Positions 55,898 to 64,000 are shown, counted from the stretch's first letter. The stretch is DNA of 64,000 bases from Trichormus variabilis 0441 (GCF_009856605.1 NZ_CP047242.1:6080501-6144500); one strand, 5' to 3'. Program-made: numbers and translations. Notes: generated by a model not told the origin, from the letters alone.

Positions 55898-56812
55898 TTA
55901 AGTCTTGACTTGTTCCCTGTATACCCTGGGTGTAATACCCATGAGTTTACGAAATACATTTGTGAAGTGGCTTTGGCTTTGAAAGCCGACTTGGGTACAT
56001 ATTTGCTCTATGGTTTTGTTAGTGCTACCCAGTAACTTTTTTGCGCGTTCAATTCGGCAATTCATGACATATTGATGTGGTGCAAAACCAGTTGATTGCT
56101 TAAATTGGCGCGAAAAATAATACATACTCATTCCTACTGCTGTGGAAATATCAACCAAAGTCAAATCTTGATCAAGATTTTCATGAATGTAGGAAATTGC
56201 TTGTCTGAGTTTCCAATGTGAAAGTCCTTTATGATGATGGTCGTCAAGGATGGTTCCACCTGTTACACAATAGTGTTTGAGTAGGTGAATACAAAGCGTG
56301 GTCGTCAGAGATTCAATGTAAATGCTACTTCCTTTATGCTCAGATTCTAGTTCTGTTTGGAGTGCTAGCCCAATTTGTTGAATTAAAGGATCTGGTGCAG
56401 CAAAACGAGGTTTTATTTCAATTTTCTGTAAATCTCCAGCTTCTATTACCATACGTGTAAAAAAAGCTGGTTCCATGCTGAGGACGAGAAATTTTGCTTC
56501 TGATTGCCAGCGTGATATGTGACGAGTTTGGGCAGGAATGATTGCCACATCGCCCTTAGCTATATTCTCGTACTGCAAACGCCCATCAAGTATGCGCTCT
56601 GAACGGACTATTTGCTGCTCTAAACTAACAGTGAGAACGTGTTGCTGTGGGCTGTGTTCTGGAGTTTCATGACCGGGCTGTTGGTGAACATCTAACCGTA
56701 GACCTTGCCATTGGGCATGATAACTAGAAACCAGGGGCGATCGCGGTAGAATTTCTGTATAGGCATCTTCTTGAGTAAAATCAACACTTAAGATTTTCTC
56801 TTCCGACATCAT
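55898..56812 (-). CDS. AraC family transcriptional regulator
   Basis: A protein of about 304 aa. ATG 56812 is preferred because GGGGTG lies just before it; GTG 56818 and ATG 56809 are alternatives. The N-terminal half is a cupin-like sensing domain (QPGHETPEHSPQQHVLTVSL). The C-terminal two-HTH AraC domain reads LTLVDISTAVGMSMYYFSRQ and later IEQICTQVGFQSQSHFTNVF. It lies directly after the CRISPR array but on the other strand. A DCC-family gene is divergent 170 bp away and is a plausible target. Confidence 0.92.
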   Translation of the reverse strand: MMSEEKILSVDFTQEDAYTEILPRSPLVSSYHAQWQGLRLDVHQQPGHETPEHSPQQHVLTVSLEQQIVRSERILDGRLQYENIAKGDVAIIPAQTRHISRWQSEAKFLVLSMEPAFFTRMVIEAGDLQKIEIKPRFAAPDPLIQQIGLALQTELESEHKGSSIYIESLTTTLCIHLLKHYCVTGGTILDDHHHKGLSHWKLRQAISYIHENLDQDLTLVDISTAVGMSMYYFSRQFKQSTGFAPHQYVMNCRIERAKKLLGSTNKTIEQICTQVGFQSQSHFTNVFRKLMGITPRVYREQVKT

Positions 56813-56988
56813 TCTCACCCCAAGGTTTTTGGGTTTTGGTGTAACAGTATATTCAGTATTTCAGACTGACTAAATGCGCCAAAAATCAAGTTAGTAAAAG
56901 CAATTGGCAATTTAACTGAAATTTACTGAATAAATACTATATTAAAATACTTTGTGTACTTAATACTTAAATCAATACAGAAATAGTT

Positions 56989-57402
56989 ATGAGTTCAATA
57001 AGTTACTACGTTGTCTATGATGGCAATTGTAATCTCTGCGTTACTTTAGTCAGATTGCTAGAAACCTTAGACCAAGGCAAGATTTTCCATTATATCCCCA
57101 TGCAGGATGAGCAGGCGATCGCTCAATGGGAGATTACGCCCCAAGGTTGTGAACTAGGAGTAATTTTAATTGATGCTAAGGAGCCGCAACGACGTTGGCA
57201 AGGAAGTGATGCAGCCGAAGAAATTGGTCGTTTATTGCCCCTTGGTAGTATTTTTATCGATGCTTATCGAGCTTTACCGGGGGTGAAATGGGTGGGCGAT
57301 CGCGTTTATGCCCAAGTCCGCGATCACCGTTATACTCTGTGTGGTCAGCGTTCTTGTACTTACCATTCACCATATAAAACTGCTCAAGGGACTTCCAGAT
57401 AA
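56989..57402 (+). CDS. Thiol-disulfide oxidoreductase-like protein, DCC family (DUF393)
   Basis: A protein of 137 aa. The N-terminal YVVYDGNCNLCVTLVRLLE contains the D-x-x-C-x-x-C motif that names the family. A second conserved part, GSDAAEEIGRLLPLGSIF, follows near 80. The C-terminus contains CGQRSCTY with two more cysteines. There is no signal peptide. It is divergent from the AraC regulator, which may control it. The reaction is unknown for most members. Confidence 0.88.
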   Translation: MSSISYYVVYDGNCNLCVTLVRLLETLDQGKIFHYIPMQDEQAIAQWEITPQGCELGVILIDAKEPQRRWQGSDAAEEIGRLLPLGSIFIDAYRALPGVKWVGDRVYAQVRDHRYTLCGQRSCTYHSPYKTAQGTSR

Positions 57403-57417
57403 AAAAATATCCCAAAT

Positions 57418-57482
57418 GTAGGGTGCGTCAGTATGAATATTTTCTTGATACTGCTAGGTTTTCTCCTACTGACGCACCCTAC
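57418..57482. mobile_element. 65-bp inverted-repeat element, copy 3
   Basis: Perfect 15-base ends GTAGGGTGCGTCAGT and ACTGACGCACCCTAC. The interior has diverged from copies 1 and 2, but the length is the same. It lies 15 bp after the DCC gene stop and would form a long hairpin in its mRNA. Confidence 0.75.
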
Positions 57483-57539
57483 TAACTACTTAAGGGGTAA
57501 TAGGTAATTGCTTACCCATTACCCATTACCATAATTAAT

Positions 57540-57971
57540 TCATTGCCTAGCAGTAGACAAATTCCCTAAAAGCCGATTCCGAATTACTTTTAATTGCTCT
57601 TGGTTACTGATGGGGGATCGTGGTGTGGGTAGTTCAGTATTTGGCCAGCCCGGTAAACTGCCACAGGGACAGGATAAGGGAGGCATACCGAGATTCCGCA
57701 TCGGTACTGGCATGGCACAACGACCGCAAGCTATCATCTCCCATCCGGGGGTTAGCAGATCGGCAATAGTTTCTTCAGTTCCTTCTAGATAACAGTCACC
57801 AGATGAGGGTGAGAGAATCTTTTGCCAACAGTCTTCAAATTCTTGACTATAGCGATCGCCTTGGAATATAGGTTGAGGCAACAAGTGTGTCCCCTCATGA
57901 CCGACCACTACTTTCTTACCCAACTGAAACCAGTAGGCAAGATATGTTTTTACTTCTTCTTTGGTTGCCAT
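57540..57971 (-). CDS. Conserved cyanobacterial protein with cysteine motifs, unknown function
   Basis: A protein of 143 aa. Near residue 80 it has CGRCAMPVPMRNLGMPPLSC followed by PCGSLPGW. This arrangement of C-x-x-C and C-x-C could bind zinc. The N-terminal half (EVKTYLAYWFQLGKKVVVGH) has mixed charge and no membrane segment. It is convergent with the DCC gene. I recognise similar frames in filamentous cyanobacteria but no function. Confidence 0.75.
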   Translation of the reverse strand: MATKEEVKTYLAYWFQLGKKVVVGHEGTHLLPQPIFQGDRYSQEFEDCWQKILSPSSGDCYLEGTEETIADLLTPGWEMIACGRCAMPVPMRNLGMPPLSCPCGSLPGWPNTELPTPRSPISNQEQLKVIRNRLLGNLSTARQ

Positions 57972-58100
57972 ACCACGATCTTACAATCGGTATTAGGGAA
58001 TTTTGCAGACTAACTACTTAATTTTCTATTAAGAAAGTGTCTGACTTTGCACAGCAAAATAATAATCAAGTTCTCTTAATATTTTTTAATTAATTCTTAA

Positions 58101-58655
58101 TTATTCGTAATCTATTGAGTCTGGTAATCGTGTACCCAAAGCGGTGAGATTGAGTGCATAACCGCCAGTGACTAAGTAAACGCTATCGCACATCCCACCT
58201 AATTGGCGGACTAAAGCACCAAGGCGATCGCGGAATTTCCTGCCTAAAGGGTATGCTGGCACTATACCCCAACCAGTTTCTTCCGCCACAAACACCATAT
58301 CAGCCGCAACTAGCTGTACTGTTACCAAAAATTCGGCTACGGTACTTGCCCAACTGACTTCATCTTGTTCTAAAAGATTCGCTACCCAAGTTCCCAGAGA
58401 ATCCACCAAAACACAACTGTTAGCCTTGGTATTTGCCAGGGTCGCAGATAATGTAGTTGGAACTTCTAGGGTTACCCAATCTTGAGGACGACGGTTTTGA
58501 TGCTGTTGAATACGTTCTTGCCATTCTGCATCATCTGGGTTCCTAGTTGCTGTAGCCACGTAAATCACCGTTTTCCCTGACTCTCTTGCCCAAGTCTCCG
58601 CCCATTCACTTTTTCCAGACCTAGCAGGCCCCGTAATTAAGATCACTTGTCCCAA
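58101..58655 (-). CDS. cobU: Adenosylcobinamide kinase / guanylyltransferase (CobU)
   Basis: A protein of 184 aa that phosphorylates adenosylcobinamide and adds GMP in the late steps of cobalamin (pseudocobalamin in cyanobacteria) synthesis. The P-loop is ITGPARSGKSEWAE at the N-terminus. VIYVATATRNPDDAEWQERI includes the second conserved block, and HQNRRPQDWVTLEVP carries the guanylylated His. VLVDSLGTWVANLL follows. The start is TTG 58655 with GAGG eight bases upstream. The upstream gap contains no recognisable cobalamin riboswitch. Confidence 0.93.
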   Translation of the reverse strand: MGQVILITGPARSGKSEWAETWARESGKTVIYVATATRNPDDAEWQERIQQHQNRRPQDWVTLEVPTTLSATLANTKANSCVLVDSLGTWVANLLEQDEVSWASTVAEFLVTVQLVAADMVFVAEETGWGIVPAYPLGRKFRDRLGALVRQLGGMCDSVYLVTGGYALNLTALGTRLPDSIDYE

Positions 58656-58865
58656 AGTTGTTTCCTCAATTGATTTGTCGCCCTACACCCCTACACCCCC
58701 AAACCCCTGACATTGAGAAAATTTAGTGTAAATAAATAACTTTTAAGAGATAAAATTATCACCAGCATTATTTATGCCAAAATTGGCACAAGCTAAAAAA
58801 TCTTAACACCCCCATTTTCAAATATTAAATAGCTTTGGGGAACGTAGATTTGAGGAATTAGGTAT

Positions 58866-59663
58866 ATGAAAGCAGGCATAAAACGCATTGAAGCAACTTT
58901 ACATGATTTAGGGACAAAGGACACTACTGCAACAGAAGTAAGTGATTCTACAAAACGTCCACTATCTTTTAGGATTAGTGTTGCAGGTAAAGACACAGCC
59001 GAAAGTGAAGGTAACAGCCCAGAAAAAACACAAAATCTGGACATAGATACTCACGTTGAGTATTCTTCGCCTGAACAAAATTTATTTCCCCACCATAGTT
59101 CTGTGCAGACTTTTCCGGCACAGGAGGGGCTAGGCAAAACACCAAGCTTGCCAAAATTTAAGACACCTACCTTCAGTAGTCATCGCCACGGTGCAAACCC
59201 AGCGTTGGCGATGAATATGTTGCAAGAAATTCAAGAAATAGTTGCTGGTTGGCAGCAAGAATTACAAAATATACTACAACAAATTCAAGATATTTACTTA
59301 GAAGGGCCAATTGTTAATGGTTGGTTAGAATCCAATCCTAGCGAACCTGAAGCTGCTGGTACTGCTACGTTACGCCATGCAGAAGTCGATCGCCTGATGA
59401 ATTACGTAGAAGAAATTTGTGCTAATGATGGGAAAGTACCTCATCAAGCACCTCGTACTGGTTATCATCTTTGTGGGTTGGATAATTCTGGTAGAGTTTG
59501 GTCGCGCCCATGTCCAGCAGATCAGTTGGCTAGCGTGAGTATGGCGATCGCTCGTTACCAAAAATTACGCCAATTTTTGGGACGTAAGCAATATCTGGAA
59601 ACTCGTCTCAGTCAACTAGCGGAAACCCTCGTAGTTTTACATAGTCACATTCAACAGACATGA
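58866..59663 (+). CDS. Conserved hypothetical protein with coiled-coil segment
   Basis: A protein of 265 aa. The first 115 residues are Ser/Thr/Pro-rich and probably disordered. A helical, Gln-rich stretch LQEIQEIVAGWQQELQNILQ (about 118-137) suggests a coiled coil. The C-terminal half has LCGLDNSGRVWSRPCPADQL and a helical end LGRKQYLETRLSQLAETLVV. It has no membrane segment. I do not recognise a family. It lies 150 bp upstream of the polysaccharide operon in the same direction. Confidence 0.75.
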   Translation: MKAGIKRIEATLHDLGTKDTTATEVSDSTKRPLSFRISVAGKDTAESEGNSPEKTQNLDIDTHVEYSSPEQNLFPHHSSVQTFPAQEGLGKTPSLPKFKTPTFSSHRHGANPALAMNMLQEIQEIVAGWQQELQNILQQIQDIYLEGPIVNGWLESNPSEPEAAGTATLRHAEVDRLMNYVEEICANDGKVPHQAPRTGYHLCGLDNSGRVWSRPCPADQLASVSMAIARYQKLRQFLGRKQYLETRLSQLAETLVVLHSHIQQT

Positions 59664-59812
59664 AATTCTCACATTATTTCCGCAAAAACGCGGTTGGTAA
59701 GGAGGAAAGCTAAGTATAGATTAAGTTTCAGTAGTTAAAGGCAAAACTGACTGACTTCGAGTTAAATTAATTACGAATGACGCAGCGAACGTAAAATCCA
59801 CCATCAATAACC

Positions 59813-60754
59813 ATGCCAGATCCGCAAATCTCTGCCATTATCTGTACACACAATCGAGATACCTATCTAGGTGCAGCGATTGATAGCTTGTTAGTGCAAG
59901 ATTTTGCTGGTGAGTTTGAAGTTGTGGTGATAGACAACGGATCTAGCGATCGCACCCGTGAAGTAGTCGAGCAAAGAGCCTGTGATCCTCGTTTAAAATA
60001 TGTCTTTGAACCCACCATTGGTTTATCTGTAGCCAGAAACACTGGTGCTAAATTTGCTAGTGCCGAAATTCTGGCTTACTTGGATGATGATGCAGTTGCT
60101 AGTACTCGCTGGTTACAGGTATTGTACTCTGCCTATCAAGACTATCCTCAACTAGCGATCGCTGGTGGTAAAGTCACTCTCCTATGGCCTCCAGATACCC
60201 AACCACCAAGGTGGCTATCTTCTGGGTTAGCAGGAAACTTGGGAGCCTATGACTTAGGAGATAAACTGATTTACATTCAACAACCAGGCTTAACACCAAG
60301 GGGATTGAATTACTCTATCCGCCGGACTTTTCTCGAAGAAATTGGAGGTTTTGACCCTCAACTTGGTCGCATCGGCAAAAACCTCCTATCCAATGAGGAA
60401 CTACAAATGACAGAACTAGCGCTTACAGGGGGTTGGCAAGTTGCTTATCTTCCAGAAGCTTTGGTTGCTCACAACGTTGCCCCAGAACGCCTCAATCGCT
60501 CCTGGTTTTTAAATCGGGGTTGGTGGCAAGGAATTAGTGAGTGTTATCGAGAACAACTATCAGGGAAAGCCGGTGTTGGACAGTTATCAAGGGGTTGCGA
60601 ACGGTTAGCGCGTGGCTTGTATAAAGCATTCCGCTATTTTTCTAATCCAGCAGAACGTTTTGATAACTTGGTATATGCTTATGGTCAAATAGGTTACTTA
60701 AATGCTGTCCTTCAAGGTTTGCTGTTTACAGCTAATAATAAAAGTAGTCCATAG
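59813..60754 (+). CDS. Glycosyltransferase family 2
   Basis: A protein of 313 aa with a GT-A fold. ISAIICTHNRDTYLGAAIDS starts the nucleotide-binding region, VVVIDNGSSDRT holds the donor-binding Asp, and AYLDDDAVAS provides the metal-binding acidic motif. The C-terminal part (RSWFLNRGWWQGISECYREQ) is probably amphipathic and membrane-associated. It heads a run of three same-strand genes with a second GT2 and a WcaF-like acetyltransferase, as in exopolysaccharide or hormogonium-polysaccharide loci. The sugar is unknown. Confidence 0.9.
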   Translation: MPDPQISAIICTHNRDTYLGAAIDSLLVQDFAGEFEVVVIDNGSSDRTREVVEQRACDPRLKYVFEPTIGLSVARNTGAKFASAEILAYLDDDAVASTRWLQVLYSAYQDYPQLAIAGGKVTLLWPPDTQPPRWLSSGLAGNLGAYDLGDKLIYIQQPGLTPRGLNYSIRRTFLEEIGGFDPQLGRIGKNLLSNEELQMTELALTGGWQVAYLPEALVAHNVAPERLNRSWFLNRGWWQGISECYREQLSGKAGVGQLSRGCERLARGLYKAFRYFSNPAERFDNLVYAYGQIGYLNAVLQGLLFTANNKSSP

Positions 60755-60774
60755 TCCCTTAAACTAAATTATAT

Positions 60775-61716
60775 ATGTCTGCCAAAGTTCCCGTTTCTGT
60801 ACTCATTCCCGCCAAAAATGAACAGGCAAATCTGCCAGCCTGTCTTGATAGCCTACAAAGAGCAGATGAGATATTTATTGTAGATTCTCAAAGTACTGAT
60901 AAGAGCATTGAAATTGCCAAAAACTATGGTGCAAATCTAGTACAGTTCTACTTTAATGGACGCTGGCCGAAAAAGAAGAATTGGTCTTTAGATAACCTGC
61001 CATTTCGCAACGAGTGGGTATTAATTGTAGATTGCGATGAGCGTATTCCTAATGAATTGTGGGATGAAATTGCCCAAGTAATCAAAACAGAAGAATATAC
61101 AGGTTACTATCTCAATCGTCGTGTATTTTTCTTAGGTAAGTGGATTCGCTATGGTGGCAAGTATCCTGATTGGAATCTGCGGTTATTTAAGCATAAATTA
61201 GGTCGTTACGAAAATCTGCATACCGAAGATGTAGCAAATACTGGTGATAACGAAGTTCATGAACACGTTGTTATGCAGGGTAAAGTTGGTTATCTCAAAG
61301 AAGATATGCTCCATGAAGATTTCCGCGATATTTACCACTGGTTAGAAAGACACAATCGTTATTCCAACTGGGAAGCTCGCGTTTATTACAACCTGATTAC
61401 AGGTCAAGATGATAGGGATACTATTGGAGCCAATTTATTTGGTGAAGCCGTACAACGCAAGCGCTTTCTCAAGAGAGTCTGGGTACGTCTGCCATTTAAG
61501 CCACTCTTAAGGTTTATTTTGTTCTACGTTATTCGCTTAGGTTTTTTAGATGGTCGAGCCGGATATATTTATGGCAGGCTACTCAGTCAATATGAATATC
61601 AAATTGGCGTTAAACTCTACGAATTACGCAATTGTGGTGGTACATTAAATACGGCAAATACTTCTAATTCTATCCCGCCATCTCTCACCCAAGAAATCGA
61701 GAAATCTACAACTTAG
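60775..61716 (+). CDS. Glycosyltransferase family 2, WaaE/KdtX-like
   Basis: A protein of 313 aa. VSVLIPAKNEQANLPACLDS opens the GT-A domain. EIFIVDSQSTDKSIEIAKNY holds the donor Asp, and VLIVDCDERIP is the DxD-like motif. GRWPKKKNWSLDNLPFRNEW matches beta-1,4-glucosyltransferases of the WaaE group. It follows the first GT2 by 20 bp and precedes the acetyltransferase by 34 bp, so the three are one transcription unit. Linkage and sugar are unproven. Confidence 0.9.
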   Translation: MSAKVPVSVLIPAKNEQANLPACLDSLQRADEIFIVDSQSTDKSIEIAKNYGANLVQFYFNGRWPKKKNWSLDNLPFRNEWVLIVDCDERIPNELWDEIAQVIKTEEYTGYYLNRRVFFLGKWIRYGGKYPDWNLRLFKHKLGRYENLHTEDVANTGDNEVHEHVVMQGKVGYLKEDMLHEDFRDIYHWLERHNRYSNWEARVYYNLITGQDDRDTIGANLFGEAVQRKRFLKRVWVRLPFKPLLRFILFYVIRLGFLDGRAGYIYGRLLSQYEYQIGVKLYELRNCGGTLNTANTSNSIPPSLTQEIEKSTT

Positions 61717-61729
61717 AAGATTTGGAGAG

Positions 61730-61765
61730 ATGACTAATGACTAATGACTAATGACTAACGACAAA
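61730..61765. repeat. TGACTAA heptamers at the acetyltransferase start
   Basis: About four ATGACTA units occur in a row. Each contains an ATG, so the start codon of the next gene was derived from, or at least lies in, the array. The same unit precedes the GT39 gene at 17705-17769. Confidence 0.85.
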
Positions 61766-62314
61766 CCCTTTGTAGATTTACGCCTGTACGACCAATCTTG
61801 GTTTGATCGGGGGCGTTCAGCTTGGTATATTTTGTTATGGTGGTTGGTGCAGGCGATCGCCTTTCCTCTGACTCCCCATCCTTCTAGTAACATCCGTTGT
61901 TGGCTATTACGTCTGTTTGGTGCGCGGATTGGTAGAGGTGTGGTAGTTCGTCCCACTGCACGTTTTACCTTCCCCTGGAAAGTTACCATCGGGGATTACA
62001 GTTGGGTTGGCGATGATGTAGTTCTCTACAGTCTAGATGAAATTCACATCGGGCAACACTGCGTAATTTCACAGAAAAGTTACCTATGTACAGGTAGCCA
62101 TGATATCCAAGACCCTACATTCAGATTAAAGGTAGCAGGGATTACCATTGGCAACGGCGCTTGGGTTGCTACAGATTGTTTCATCGCACCAGGGGTGGAA
62201 ATAGGAGCTAACGCCGTGATTGGCGCTCGCAGCAGTGTTTTTACTAATATGCCGGCTGGGCAAGTTTGCTGGGGTAGCCCTTGCCGTCCTCAGCATCCCA
62301 GGTTGAAGGAGTGA
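61751..62314 (+). CDS. WcaF-like hexapeptide-repeat O-acetyltransferase
   Basis: A protein of 187 aa of the left-handed beta-helix family. Hexapeptide turns are visible from VVVRPTARFTFPWKVTIGDY on. YLCTGSHDIQDPTF holds the catalytic His, and ITIGNGAWVATDCFIAPGVE and GSPCRPQHPRL end the domain. It would acetylate sugars of the polysaccharide built by the two upstream GT2s. NCBI names some cyanobacterial homologues HpsU (hormogonium polysaccharide), which could fit. The start is one of several ATGs in the heptamer array; 61751 gives the expected N-terminus. Confidence 0.88.
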   Translation: MTNDKPFVDLRLYDQSWFDRGRSAWYILLWWLVQAIAFPLTPHPSSNIRCWLLRLFGARIGRGVVVRPTARFTFPWKVTIGDYSWVGDDVVLYSLDEIHIGQHCVISQKSYLCTGSHDIQDPTFRLKVAGITIGNGAWVATDCFIAPGVEIGANAVIGARSSVFTNMPAGQVCWGSPCRPQHPRLKE

Positions 62315-62319
62315 GGGAG

Positions 62320-62465
62320 GAGGGGGCAGAGGGAGCAGGGGAGGCAGGAAGAGAAGTCGCAAGGAGGGTTTCCCTCCGGGCGAACTTCGGGGAGGCAGGG
62401 GAGGCAGGGGAGGAAGGGGGGAATTGTTGAATTTTGAATTTTGAATTTTGAATTTTGAATTGATT
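62320..62465. repeat. G-rich repeats and TTTTGAA heptamers
   Basis: GGGGAGGCA units surround a GGAGGGTTTCCCTCCGG inverted repeat, followed by about four TTTTGAA units. The repeats fill the space between the convergent acetyltransferase and DUF928 genes. Confidence 0.8.
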
Positions 62466-62478
62466 CCTCCCCAGTCCG

Positions 62479-63282
62479 CTACTGAAGTTTATGGGAAACC
62501 ATAGGTTTGGTTACAATGTCACCCAAGCTAATGCTGGTGAGTAATCGCCGCCAATTTTCTTGGATGGCTGGGTCTTGAGGATTTGTTTGCAGCATCTGAA
62601 ACAGTGTGTTGGCTGCCTCGAACCAAATGCCATTTTCCCCATAGATGGCTACTTGTTGTAATGGTGATGCTGTTTCCAGTTGCTTGGCAGTTGCGGGTGT
62701 AAGTTGGACTCTTTGAACGACTCCTTCAACATAAATTGGGGGTGCTGGCTTTTGTTGGTCGCACTCTACGGTGAAAAACCAACGATATTGCTTATCTACA
62801 GCTAAACCGGCAACATCCGCAGGCAGAGAAACACTAATAATTCCTGGTTTTTCAGGTAGAGCGATCGCCTTTTGGTAAATAATATTTGTATCCTGGTCTT
62901 GCAAAACAAATTCTGTCGGATAGCCAGAATCTTTGGCATACGGCACATAAAACAAAAATGTCGGATGCGCCTTTGTTGTCAATCCCCAAACATTGGTGAT
63001 TGTGGGAGCATCTTGAGTGAATGGTACTAAAGCGGTGAGTTGAGGTTCAACCGATGGGCAAGTACCCCGTTTAGCACCACCACGAACACGCCCACCAGGA
63101 CGACGTTCTGAATTAGGTAGAGGCGGTTGAACAAAGGTATTTTTTTTGTGAGCAGTACTTATATTGTTATTGTTACGTGGGTTAACAGGTGTCGTTGCTA
63201 ATAACCCAGAATTTGCGCCTAATAAACTGGTGTAGCCAACAGTTAAGGCTAATAATAGTTGGATCGGTTTTAAAGTGGACAT
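62479..63282 (-). CDS. DUF928 domain protein, probably exported
   Basis: A protein of 267 aa from ATG 63282. An in-frame TTG at 63306 would add eight residues encoded by heptamer repeat and is less likely. The N-terminus MSTLKPIQLLLALTVGYTSL is a probable signal peptide. The domain core includes NVWGLTTKAHPTFLFYVPYA and LPADVAGLAVDKQYRWFFTV, the DUF928 pattern. It is followed by EAANTLFQMLQTNPQDPAIQ. Homologues in cyanobacteria often neighbour CHASE2 proteins, as here. Function is unknown. Confidence 0.88.
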   Translation of the reverse strand: MSTLKPIQLLLALTVGYTSLLGANSGLLATTPVNPRNNNNISTAHKKNTFVQPPLPNSERRPGGRVRGGAKRGTCPSVEPQLTALVPFTQDAPTITNVWGLTTKAHPTFLFYVPYAKDSGYPTEFVLQDQDTNIIYQKAIALPEKPGIISVSLPADVAGLAVDKQYRWFFTVECDQQKPAPPIYVEGVVQRVQLTPATAKQLETASPLQQVAIYGENGIWFEAANTLFQMLQTNPQDPAIQENWRRLLTSISLGDIVTKPMVSHKLQ

Positions 63283-63294
63283 AGTAAGTAAAAC

Positions 63295-63385
63295 CAAATT
63301 AGTCAATAGTCAATAGTCAATAGTCAGTTGTCTGTTGTCAGTTGTCTTCCCCTGCTCCCTCTGCTCCCCCTGCCCCCTCTGCCCC
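63295..63385. repeat. AGTCAAT/AGTTGTC heptamers and C-rich repeats
   Basis: Tandem AGTCAAT and TGTTGTC units precede CCCCCTCTGCCCCC-type repeats. They fill the space between the DUF928 and CHASE2 genes. Confidence 0.85.
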
Positions 63386-63386
63386 C

Positions 63387-64000
63387 CTACTCCCTACCCC
63401 CCTCTTCCTCTAGAAACTTGGAATTTTGAATTGTAACTACCGTAACAGTTGATACCAGAGATAAAGCTGATGGGACAAAGGGAACCCAAAAGCCCCAAAC
63501 TAGCAGGCTCAGACATAATAAGTACAAAACGCTAGAACTAATACCAACTGCTAATGCTAAATGAGGGAGCAAACGCCATCTCCAAGCTAGGAATCCTCCT
63601 AATCCAGCCCAAATTCCAATCCAGATTATTTCTAACCCAGGCAACCAAACCCTCAACAGAGAGCGTCCATCTAAAACAGCACTAATAATCTGGCTAACCA
63701 TGTGAGCTTGTACCATGACTCCGGGCATTTGCTCATCTAGAAGATGGCCGTATGGTGTAGCCCAATAGTCGGGAAAGTCGCCTTTGGCTACCACGCCAAT
63801 GAGTATAATCCGGTCTTTAATGGCGTTGGGATTGATAGGACTAGATAAAAGTTGGGTAAGTGTCACCTGTTCGGCGATTTTCTTGGCGGCGCGATAGTTT
63901 AGTAAGATTTGACCACCATTGGCATCAATATTTTGATAGGCTCCCATGCGAGACGAAAGGCGATGCAGTACGGTATCACCCAACTTTAAATTTTTGGTGA
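63387..64000 (-). CDS. CHASE2 domain protein, N-terminus outside the window
   Basis: The frame is open to the right edge; residues TKNLKLGDTVLHRLSS continue past the internal TTG at 63983, so the N-terminus is cut off. The remaining 204 codons include ILLNYRAAKKIAEQ, IILIGVVAKGDFPDYWATPY and MPGVMVQAHMVSQII, typical of the periplasmic CHASE2 sensory domain. Three hydrophobic segments follow, about the last 95 residues. No kinase or cyclase domain remains, so this may be the CHASE2-only type seen beside DUF928 genes. Those domains would need to be downstream, where the DUF928 gene begins. Confidence 0.88.
   Translation of the reverse strand, partial: TKNLKLGDTVLHRLSSRMGAYQNIDANGGQILLNYRAAKKIAEQVTLTQLLSSPINPNAIKDRIILIGVVAKGDFPDYWATPYGHLLDEQMPGVMVQAHMVSQIISAVLDGRSLLRVWLPGLEIIWIGIWAGLGGFLAWRWRLLPHLALAVGISSSVLYLLCLSLLVWGFWVPFVPSALSLVSTVTVVTIQNSKFLEEEGGRE

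Noticed and set aside
58656..58865. Cobalamin riboswitch before cobU
   Set aside because: I looked for a structured leader upstream of cobU and saw only AT-rich sequence and C-rich repeats (ACACCCCTACACCCC).

Overview
The window looks like the chromosome of a filamentous, heterocyst-forming cyanobacterium of the Nostoc/Anabaena group. The evidence is frequent HIP1 octamers (GCGATCGC), many heptameric short tandem repeats, cyanobacterial markers (Ycf34, PSRP-3/Ycf65, OCP and FRP, a Cph1-type phytochrome) and an orphan CRISPR array. A four-gene mycosporine (shinorine-type) cluster in the order DDGS, O-methyltransferase, ATP-grasp ligase, NRPS-like matches what I recall of Anabaena (Trichormus) variabilis ATCC 29413. 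The species assignment is inference from memory; no search was run.

Layout, 1-13 kb: an edge-truncated pyruvyl-transferase-like gene, cca, ycf34, tsaB, surE, a possible 33-residue membrane peptide followed by a terminator, a small membrane protein, a lipase-like protein, and an RND efflux permease with its adaptor. 13-20 kb: ppsA, then FRP and OCP (photoprotection), and a GT39 mannosyltransferase-like protein. 19-26 kb: kdpA-kdpB-kdpG-kdpC (high-affinity K+ uptake, no kdpD/kdpE seen) on the minus strand, with a divergent histidine kinase/NarL-type regulator pair. 26-31 kb: phytochrome cphA, its overlapping response regulator rcpA, and a receiver-kinase hybrid. 31-37 kb: the mycosporine-like amino acid sunscreen cluster on the minus strand.

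38-44 kb: the cobalt-efflux ATPase coaT and its MerR-type regulator coaR. The usual divergent pair is separated by a two-gene AAA-ATPase plus TOPRIM-like module that resembles the ATPase-nuclease architecture of anti-phage systems; this is the best candidate in the window for an undescribed system. 43.5-53 kb: an AI-2E family permease, a sensory-rhodopsin transducer homologue with no opsin beside it, a histidine kinase, PSRP-3, a WD40 protein whose kinase domain lacks the catalytic Asp, and a large LOV-PAS-GGDEF-EAL protein. 53.3-55.8 kb: a CRISPR array of 35 repeats without cas genes. 56-64 kb: an AraC regulator, a DCC-family thiol protein, cobU, a polysaccharide-type GT2-GT2-acetyltransferase operon, a DUF928 protein and an edge-truncated CHASE2 protein.

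Functionally the region is rich in light biology: OCP/FRP quenching, phytochrome signalling, UV sunscreen synthesis, a LOV cyclic-di-GMP enzyme and a rhodopsin-transducer homologue lie within about 37 kb. Intergenic regions carry a 65-bp inverted-repeat element in three copies of identical length, a second palindrome family, and heptameric repeats that reach into coding starts and one coding sequence.
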